Source: Treponema sp. (GTDB lineage Bacteria > Spirochaetota > Spirochaetia > Treponematales > Breznakiellaceae). From it: a stretch of DNA of 5,532 nt. Positions 1 through 4,817 of the stretch are shown here, piece after piece. The stretch lies in contig WRAL01000115.1 in NCBI GenBank assembly GCA_009780285.1, positions 1 to 5,532 of the forward strand. The letters run 5' to 3'. The notes beneath the pieces are model-generated. The model worked only from the letters and a program-made list of their open reading frames with translations. It had not been told where the DNA came from and did no database searches. Numbering within the stretch: position 1 is the first letter of the stretch; each line of letters opens with the position of its first letter. The translations under genes and the position numbers were made by a program.

Positions 1-1115
1 ACGACGGTCGCATGGGCGGCATGGCGATGGGCATGCACGGGATGGGAATGCACGGGATGGGAATGCGAGGGCGCATGCCCCGCGCGCCGGAAGCGCCGGA
101 CGGCCGGTACCGACGGCTGGAATTTCCCATCGAGTACGACGGAATTCCCGTGGGCCGCGTCCTGGTCGAAACCAGCGCGCCCTTTTTCCTGGACGAAAGC
201 CAGGCCGCCTTCGCCGGCTCCCTGCGGGCCTTAATTCTTGTCGCCGGGATCGTCCTTGCCGCGCTGAGCGCCGCGATCGCCGCGATCCTCTCAGGCGCGC
301 TTTCCCGGCCGATCCTCCAGGCCTCGGGCGCGGCGCTGAAAATAGCCGGCGGCGACTGGTCGGCGCGCGTGCCGGAGGGACAGCGCACGCGCGAGCTGGG
401 CGAGCTTTCGCGCTCGATAAACCACCTGGCGCGGGCCCTTGACGAGGGCGACAGAAGGCAGAAGCGCCTGACAAGCGACGTCGCGCACGAGCTTCGCACC
501 CCGCTGGCCGCCTTGCAGGGGAACGTCGAGGCGATGATGGACGGCCTTTGGGAGCCTTCCCCCGAAAGACTGGCGAGCTGCCACGAGGAAATCCGCCGCC
601 TTTCCTCGCTGGTGGGGGATCTCGGCCGGCTTTCGATGATCGAGCGCGAGGGGCCGGAGCTTTCCCTGGCCCGGCTCGACCTGGGCGCGCTCCTTGCCGA
701 CGTGGCCGGCCAGTTCGAGCGCTCGGCGCGGGCCAAGGGCGTTTCCCTCGAGCCGGACCTTTGCGAGGCGCCGATTATCGCCGATTCCGACAAGCTCAGG
801 CAGGTTTTCGTAAACCTTCTTTCGAACGCCGTCAAGTACACGGATCGCGGGCGCATAACGGTGGCGCTCCGGCGCGAGGGAGCGCGGTACGTCGCGACCG
901 TGGGCGACACCGGCGCCGGCATTTCCCCGGAGGATATGCCCCACGTCTTCGAGCGCTTTTTCCGCGCCGACAGGTCGCGCAGCCGCGCCACCGGAGGCGC
1001 CGGAATCGGGCTGGCGATCGCGGCGGCGATCGCCGAGGCGCACGGCGGGCGCATCGAGGCGCGGAGCGAGCTTGGCCGGGGAAGCGAGTTCGCGGTTTTT
1101 TTGCCGGCGCCTTGA
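1..1115 (+). CDS. Sensor histidine kinase, BaeS/EnvZ class, 5'-truncated by window edge
   Basis: Membrane sensor kinase of a two-component system: it should autophosphorylate on histidine and pass the phosphate to a response regulator, which is not in the window. The frame is open to the left edge, so the start codon and first membrane helix lie upstream; the ATG at 12 is probably internal. Counting from that Met, a Met/His/Gly-rich stretch (1-22) and a short extracytoplasmic segment precede a hydrophobic helix (about 71-94). Then come a HAMP linker (about 95-146), the H-box around H159 (DVAHELRTPL), the N-box with N268 and N272 (VNLLSNAVKYT), the G1 box at D299 (GDTGAGI), the F-box at 311-320 and the G2 box (GGAGIGLAI, 328-336). 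All catalytic boxes are intact and the C-terminus is complete. Stop TGA is at 1113-1115. The class is secure. The stimulus is unknown; the Met/His run makes a metal such as copper an attractive guess only. Confidence 0.93.
   Translation, partial: DGRMGGMAMGMHGMGMHGMGMRGRMPRAPEAPDGRYRRLEFPIEYDGIPVGRVLVETSAPFFLDESQAAFAGSLRALILVAGIVLAALSAAIAAILSGALSRPILQASGAALKIAGGDWSARVPEGQRTRELGELSRSINHLARALDEGDRRQKRLTSDVAHELRTPLAALQGNVEAMMDGLWEPSPERLASCHEEIRRLSSLVGDLGRLSMIEREGPELSLARLDLGALLADVAGQFERSARAKGVSLEPDLCEAPIIADSDKLRQVFVNLLSNAVKYTDRGRITVALRREGARYVATVGDTGAGISPEDMPHVFERFFRADRSRSRATGGAGIGLAIAAAIAEAHGGRIEARSELGRGSEFAVFLPAP
27..71 (+). repeat. Three tandem 15-bp repeats encoding a Met-Gly-Met-His-Gly run
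   Basis: Three adjacent 15-base units (27-41, 42-56, 57-71) differ at only a few positions. They encode MGMHG, MGMHG and MGMRG within the predicted extracytoplasmic part of the kinase. The upstream codons MGGMA continue the Met-rich character. The near-identity at DNA level suggests recent duplication and possible length variation between strains. Met- and His-rich runs of this type are known in copper and silver handling proteins; a ligand-binding role here is inference. Confidence 0.8.
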
Positions 1116-1140
1116 CTTTTCCCCCGGCGCCCCTTAGACT
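1112..1140 (+). promoter_or_regulatory. Sigma70-type promoter for the EIIA-U32 unit, probably leaderless
   Basis: A -35 box TTGACT (1112-1117) and a -10 box TAGACT (1135-1140) are separated by exactly 17 bases. The -35 box overlaps the stop codon of the histidine kinase. A start point about 7 bases after the -10 box falls at 1147, the A of the ATG of the EIIA gene. No Shine-Dalgarno sequence lies between the -10 box and that ATG, consistent with a leaderless mRNA. An 8-base direct repeat CCGGCGCC (1104-1111 and 1124-1131, 20 bases apart) brackets the -35 box; in such GC-rich DNA it may be chance. Confidence 0.7.
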
Positions 1141-1146
1141 GTACGC

Positions 1147-1593
1147 ATGAATTTGAAGTCGGTACTCACGGAAGACACCGTTTGCCTTCACCTGAAAGGC
1201 GCCACGAAGGACGAGATCATAAGCGAGCTGCTTGACATACTTGTCAGGTCGGGAAAAATATCGGACAAAAAGGCGGCGCTGGCCGCCGTGATGAATCGCG
1301 AGACGAAAATGTCCACGGGGATGAAGCACGGCATCGCGATCCCGCACGGAAAAACCTCGAGCGTGGAGGACCTCGTCGCCTGCATCGGGGTTTCCGACGC
1401 GCCGGTGGACTTCGACTCGCTGGACAAGGAGCCCTGCAGGATTTTCATCATGACCCTTTCCCCGGTGGAAAAAACCGGCCCGCACCTGCAGTTTCTCGCC
1501 GAGGTAAGCCAGCTCTTTAAAAGCGCCGACAAGCGCAAGGCCATGATCGCCGCGGATTCCGCCGCCGCGATAATCCGCATCCTTTCGGAATAG
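1147..1593 (+). CDS. ptsN: PTS EIIA protein, PtsN/fructose class (stand-alone regulatory EIIA)
   Basis: Single-domain cytoplasmic phosphotransferase protein of 148 residues, the usual length of PtsN-type EIIA proteins. The phosphorylatable histidine is H67 in HGIAIPHGK (61-69). A second conserved histidine is H113 in the GPHLQFLAE segment (111-119). In this family phosphate comes from HPr or an NPr paralogue. Without a linked EIIB/EIIC permease the protein normally works as a regulator (potassium, nitrogen or carbon status in well-studied bacteria) rather than in sugar uptake; no permease is seen here. The ATG at 1147 is chosen because the family's N-terminal Leu-rich start aligns there and the promoter points at it. 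There is no Shine-Dalgarno site. It is followed after 12 bases by the U32 gene, probably as one transcript. Its exact regulatory target cannot be read from the sequence. An EIIA of an unlinked fructose-type transporter is the alternative. Confidence 0.88.
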   Translation: MNLKSVLTEDTVCLHLKGATKDEIISELLDILVRSGKISDKKAALAAVMNRETKMSTGMKHGIAIPHGKTSSVEDLVACIGVSDAPVDFDSLDKEPCRIFIMTLSPVEKTGPHLQFLAEVSQLFKSADKRKAMIAADSAAAIIRILSE

Positions 1594-1605
1594 GCGCCCC
1601 CTGAG

Positions 1606-3885
1606 ATGACAGTGGAACTTCTTGCTCCGGCCGGATCCCCCGAGGCCCTGGACGCGGCGGCGGGGGAGGGCGCGGACGCGGTCTATCTCGGGCTAAAAAG
1701 CTTCAACGCGCGCATGAGAAGCTCGAACTTCACCTACGCGCGCTTCGAGGCGGCGCTTCGCGCGCTGCGGCGGATGGGGAAAAAGGCCTACGTTACGGTG
1801 AACACCGTTTTCGAGCAGCGCGAGTCGGACCGGATGTACCAGCTTCTGCGCTACCTTTCCCGCGTCGGCCCGGACGCGCTTATCGTGCAGGATTTCGGGG
1901 TCGTGGCGATGGCGCGATCCCAGTTTCCCGATCTGAAGCTGCACGCCTCGACGCAGATGAACGTCGCCTCGGCCGCCGGCTGCAACGCGCTTTCCCGGCA
2001 CGGCGTTTCCCGCGCCGTCCTCGCGCGCGAGCTTTCGCTGGAGGAGCTTAAGGACGCGCGGGCGGGGACGAACGTCGAGCTTGAGGTTTTCGTCCACGGC
2101 GCGCTCTGCGTAAGCGTTTCAGGCCTCTGCCTGTTCACGAGCTATCTGGGCGGCAAGTCGGCGAACCGGGGCATGTGCGCCCAGGCCTGCCGGCGCCTTT
2201 ACAAATCGGGCGACACGGACGGCGGCTATTACTTCAGCCCGGCGGATTTGCAGCTTTTGGACAGGCTGCCGGATCTCGCCGAGGCCGGGATCAACGCGAT
2301 AAAGATCGAGGGCCGGATGAAAAGCGCCGAGTACGTCGGCGCCGTGGTTTCGGCCTACAGGCTTGTTTTGGACGCGGCGCTGGAAAACCCCGGCGATCCG
2401 GGCGGCGAAAAGGTATCGCGCGCCATGGAAAAGGGCCGGAAAATCCTTCTGGGCGACTTCGCGCGGGGCAAAAGCCGCTTTTATTTCGACGCGCCCAAGA
2501 TGAGCCGGCCGGAGCATTCCTGCGGCGACTGCGCGACCTGCGATACCCGCGACTGCGCCTCCTGCGGCTCGTCCTGGCTCAGCCCGGATCAGGACGGCGG
2601 CACGGGCATCGCGCTGGGCGAGCTTTTAAAGGCGCGCGGGCCTGAGGGAAACAGGCTTGGCTTCGTTTCCGCCGCCGCCTGGAATGACGCGGCCCTTGCC
2701 GACGCGCCGCCTTCGCCCGGAGACTCGGCGCGCCTGCACAAAAAGGACGACTCGGCGCGCGCTCCCTGCAAGCTGGCCGTCGTCGAGGCGGCGAGGGAAA
2801 CCGTGGCCGGCGCGAAGGCAAGCGGCTACTGGATCTCGATTCCCGACGGCTTCGAGGCCGGCGATCGCGCCTATCTGATCCAGCGGCGCGGCGCGGCCAG
2901 GCGCTACAAGCCGATCACCTCCGACGAATCCAGGGGCGGCCGCCCGCCGGGCCATGAAAAGGCGCCGGAGCCTCGCGTCGAATTTAAGGAAAGCTCCGCC
3001 TCGGCGCAGGCCGGCCGAAAGCCCGGCGGCGCGCGGGCCGCGGCGGCGCGCGACGCGAGGGAAGCCTTTCCCGAGGGCCTTTACGTGGCCCTCTCGCGCA
3101 TAGAGGACATGTACATAGTCCAGTCCGCAAGGCCTGCGAAGATCATGCTGGAACTTACGCGGCGCAACGCGCGGCGTTTGATCGAGGGCGAAGGCGCCCT
3201 TCCCTTTAGGCCGGAGGACGTGATTATCTCGCTGGACCCTTTTTTCCCGCAGGCCGACGCGCGGGCCGTCGAGGAGGAGACGCGCGAGCTTTTCGACCTG
3301 GGCTACCGGCGCTTCGTGGCCAACAACATGGGCCATTTTCCCATCCTTAAAGCCCTGGGCCCCGAGGCGCGCGTGATTTCCGGCCCCTGGCTTTACGGCC
3401 TTAACGCCTGGGCGCTTTCGTTTTTGGCCGCCAACGGCGCCTGGGGCTTCGTCTCGCCCTTCGAGAACAACAGGCAAAACCTCGACCGCTCCTGCCAGCA
3501 GGGCGCCGCCCTTCGCGAGCGGGTTTTCGTGCCGATCTTCGCGCACCCGACCCTGTACCGCATCCGCGCCGACCTTAGCGCCCGCTACGATTTCAAGACC
3601 TTCGCCGACGGCCGCGACGAGGGCTTCCTCCTGGTGGGCGGGGAGGGCGAGGGCTCCAAGGTCTATCCCCAGCGGCCTTTTTCTATAATCGACAAGGTGG
3701 AATTTTTGAAGGAGGCCGGCTTTCGCCGCTTCCTCATCGACCTAAGCGGCCTTCCCCTTAAAAAGCGCGAGTACCGGGATCTGATGCGCGCCGTGGAAAG
3801 GGGCGAGGCCCTGCCCGGCGCGAGCCGCTTTAACTGGAAGGACGGCTTTTTTAACGACGAGGCGCCTCGCGGCATTTCGGCCTAG
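1606..3885 (+). CDS. Large U32 family protein (RlhA/TrhP-like), two barrel regions
   Basis: U32 proteins were named peptidases, but characterised members such as E. coli RlhA and TrhP hydroxylate rRNA or tRNA, so RNA modification is the likelier role. Over 759 residues one sees an N-terminal barrel beginning ELLAPAGSPEALDAA; the family signature around 160-180 (EVFVHGALC, then SGLC); the SANRGMCAQACR segment; and four conserved cysteines C168, C175, C191 and C195, probable Fe-S ligands. A segment GRMKSAEYV (236-244) follows. Unusual is a five-cysteine cluster C306, C309, C312, C317, C320. A small beta-rich domain follows (about 336-427, with GYWISIPDGFEAGD), then a low-complexity linker (about 438-488). 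A C-terminal barrel (about 489-730) carries family-like features such as the SPFENNRQNL stretch near 617-626. The start MTVELLAPAG fits the family; the Shine-Dalgarno is weak, which suggests translation coupled to the upstream EIIA gene. Family membership is secure; the RNA substrate is not known. Confidence 0.92.
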   Translation: MTVELLAPAGSPEALDAAAGEGADAVYLGLKSFNARMRSSNFTYARFEAALRALRRMGKKAYVTVNTVFEQRESDRMYQLLRYLSRVGPDALIVQDFGVVAMARSQFPDLKLHASTQMNVASAAGCNALSRHGVSRAVLARELSLEELKDARAGTNVELEVFVHGALCVSVSGLCLFTSYLGGKSANRGMCAQACRRLYKSGDTDGGYYFSPADLQLLDRLPDLAEAGINAIKIEGRMKSAEYVGAVVSAYRLVLDAALENPGDPGGEKVSRAMEKGRKILLGDFARGKSRFYFDAPKMSRPEHSCGDCATCDTRDCASCGSSWLSPDQDGGTGIALGELLKARGPEGNRLGFVSAAAWNDAALADAPPSPGDSARLHKKDDSARAPCKLAVVEAARETVAGAKASGYWISIPDGFEAGDRAYLIQRRGAARRYKPITSDESRGGRPPGHEKAPEPRVEFKESSASAQAGRKPGGARAAAARDAREAFPEGLYVALSRIEDMYIVQSARPAKIMLELTRRNARRLIEGEGALPFRPEDVIISLDPFFPQADARAVEEETRELFDLGYRRFVANNMGHFPILKALGPEARVISGPWLYGLNAWALSFLAANGAWGFVSPFENNRQNLDRSCQQGAALRERVFVPIFAHPTLYRIRADLSARYDFKTFADGRDEGFLLVGGEGEGSKVYPQRPFSIIDKVEFLKEAGFRRFLIDLSGLPLKKREYRDLMRAVERGEALPGASRFNWKDGFFNDEAPRGISA

Positions 3886-4032
3886 GGCCTTTGATCCGTG
3901 GCCGCAGGGCATACGCGCTGGGCTTTTTCAAGAAAGGCCGCTCTTCTGTAGGAAAAACCTCTGGGCAAGGCGCCCATGCGCCTTGTCCAGAGGTTTTAGG
4001 TTGTGGGTCTGAGCGCGCAGGTCCCTTGATCC
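3884..4032 (+). repeat. Imperfect direct repeats bracketing the intergenic hairpin
   Basis: AGGGCCTTTGATCC at 3884-3897 and AGGTCCCTTGATCC at 4019-4032 agree at 12 of 14 positions, and similarity continues into TGGCC on both sides after a one-base shift. The first copy starts within the U32 stop codon. They enclose the hairpin. They could be the ends of a small repeated or mobile unit, but a match of this quality can also occur by chance. Confidence 0.3.
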
Positions 4033-4074
4033 TGGCCCTAAATATTCAGCCTTGCATTGCCGTTTGCGCTTTGC
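3886..4074. other. Convergent intergenic region between the U32 and ADP-ribosyltransferase genes
   Basis: This 189-base stretch lies between two genes reading towards each other. It contains the long hairpin at 3954-3997 and imperfect repeats at 3884-3897 and 4019-4032. No convincing gene is present: the short open frame across 3891-4085 begins at TTG, runs through the hairpin and resembles no known protein. No tRNA-like or riboswitch-like structure was recognised. Confidence 0.7.
3954..3997. terminator. Bidirectional intrinsic terminator hairpin
   Basis: Two 20-base arms (3954-3973 and 3978-3997) pair around the four-base loop CCAT, with a single G/T position (3965 with 3986) that forms a wobble pair in the plus-strand RNA. 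The outer four pairs are A-T, so the stem is followed by TTTT on the plus strand and TTTTT on the minus strand. The 16-bp inner stem is GC-rich. Its place between convergent genes fits termination of the U32 unit on one strand and the serS-ADP-ribosyltransferase unit on the other. Confidence 0.8.
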
Positions 4075-4758
4075 TCAATTTCTGATATTCAATGCCATTT
4101 TTGCATTTTTTATTATCAAACTAATGTCAAGCGGTTTTATGGCTTCCAGCGCGGCAATCTTGCCATTGTCGCGAGTGCCTGAAATTCTGTATCTCATTGG
4201 CGGCAAGATCACTTCGTTTTCCTCTCGATAATCGTTTTCGACTATAAGGACCGGCAGGCCTACGGAAATTTTAATTTCGTAAATGCAGAATGCTGTTTTA
4301 AAGGAGCCATTTCCGTAGTCAATTTTTTGGCCTGTGCTGCTCGTCGAAGTTAGCCCCAGCAAATCAACTTCCTTGCCTACGGTTAATTCCTTGATGGCGT
4401 GCTCTTCTTCCACGTTCCTGTAGAGCGTCATTTCGCTGTCCGCGGGCCGCATTGAATCGCATATGGTGCGTATGTCGTTTATCGCCGTTTCGATAATTTT
4501 AGCTTCCGAGGCTTCAGTAATTTCATCGGGCGTTCTGCGTCTATAGGCTTCGAGCAATTTTTCTCCCTCTTCCTTGGGTACGCCCCAACGAACCTCAGGA
4601 GTCATTTCCATCGCCTCGCGAATTACGCCCGCGTTGTTGCGATGCGCGGCCTCGATTCCCCTGCGCAGGTTAATCTTATTCGCCCACAATAAATTATTGA
4701 CGACCAAATAGTCCGCGCCGGTGAAAAACCTTATCGATTCCCTCGTCGATTCGTTCAT
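4075..4758 (-). CDS. Putative R-S-E class mono-ADP-ribosyltransferase (toxin/effector-like)
   Basis: Predicted to transfer ADP-ribose from NAD+ to a protein or other target. From the chosen ATG it has 227 residues. The N-terminal FFTGADYLVVNNLLW (about 11-25) resembles the helix with a Y-x(3)-N pattern that opens ADP-ribosyltransferase exoenzyme domains. The catalytic signatures appear in the right order: Arg R114 in LYRNV, the STS motif S138-T139-S140 in LTSTSS, and E180-N181-E182 in EENEVILPP, an ExE motif of the type linked to arginine-directed enzymes. The STS-to-ExE distance (about 40 residues) is normal for the family. No signal peptide, membrane helix or extra domain is visible, so it would act inside the producing cell or be exported by a dedicated system. 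It is far AT-richer than its neighbours, indicating acquisition by transfer. Gene start: the ATG at 4758 has a strong ribosome binding site; earlier in-frame starts (ATG at 4776, TTG at 4806) are less likely. The target is unknown. Confidence 0.82.
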   Translation of the reverse strand: MNESTRESIRFFTGADYLVVNNLLWANKINLRRGIEAAHRNNAGVIREAMEMTPEVRWGVPKEEGEKLLEAYRRRTPDEITEASEAKIIETAINDIRTICDSMRPADSEMTLYRNVEEEHAIKELTVGKEVDLLGLTSTSSTGQKIDYGNGSFKTAFCIYEIKISVGLPVLIVENDYREENEVILPPMRYRISGTRDNGKIAALEAIKPLDISLIIKNAKMALNIRN

Positions 4759-4764
4759 CGTCGT

Positions 4765-4774
4765 CCCCCTTCCC
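4765..4774 (-). promoter_or_regulatory. Ribosome binding site that fixes the ADP-ribosyltransferase start
   Basis: On the minus strand GGGAAGGGGG ends six bases before the ATG at 4758, a strong purine-rich Shine-Dalgarno site. The in-frame ATG at 4776 lies just upstream of this site and would make it coding, so the 4758 start is preferred. Confidence 0.7.
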
Positions 4775-4817
4775 ATTGGAATGCAACGCCGATGGTTTTG
4801 CGCCAAGCGGCCTTTCG

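Larger units (their letters stand above)
3932..4816. repeat. 11-bp exact inverted repeat flanking the ADP-ribosyltransferase gene
   Basis: GAAAGGCCGCT at 3932-3942 reappears as its reverse complement at 4806-4816. The right copy ends one base away from the serS stop codon. The left copy sits just before the terminator hairpin. Together they bracket the AT-richer gene and the hairpin. No transposase and no clear target-site duplication accompany them, so element ends are only a possibility. Confidence 0.3.

Noticed and set aside
291..1043. Long minus-strand open frame opposite the histidine kinase
   Set aside because: High-GC DNA keeps antisense frames open; the translation is Arg/Gly/Ala-rich without domains, while the plus strand encodes a complete kinase core.
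1104..1131. CCGGCGCC direct repeat around the -35 box as an operator, or as a terminator for the kinase gene
   Set aside because: GC-rich 8-mers recur easily in this DNA, and the T run (1096-1102) precedes rather than follows the possible stem, so a terminator is not supported.
548..1150. Plus-strand open frame overlapping the kinase in another frame
   Set aside because: Low-complexity Arg/Gly/Pro-rich translation with no motifs; it is a frame-shifted shadow of the kinase catalytic domain.
2626..3546. 306-codon minus-strand open frame opposite the U32 gene
   Set aside because: No recognisable domain and skewed composition; the opposite strand carries a continuous, motif-rich U32 protein.
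3891..4085. 64-codon plus-strand open frame after the U32 gene
   Set aside because: Begins at TTG without a ribosome binding site, runs through the terminator hairpin and overlaps the end of the ADP-ribosyltransferase gene.
4759..4806. N-terminal extension of the ADP-ribosyltransferase from TTG at 4806 or ATG at 4776
   Set aside because: The strong Shine-Dalgarno at 4765-4774 is placed for the ATG at 4758, and the extension has no family-like sequence.
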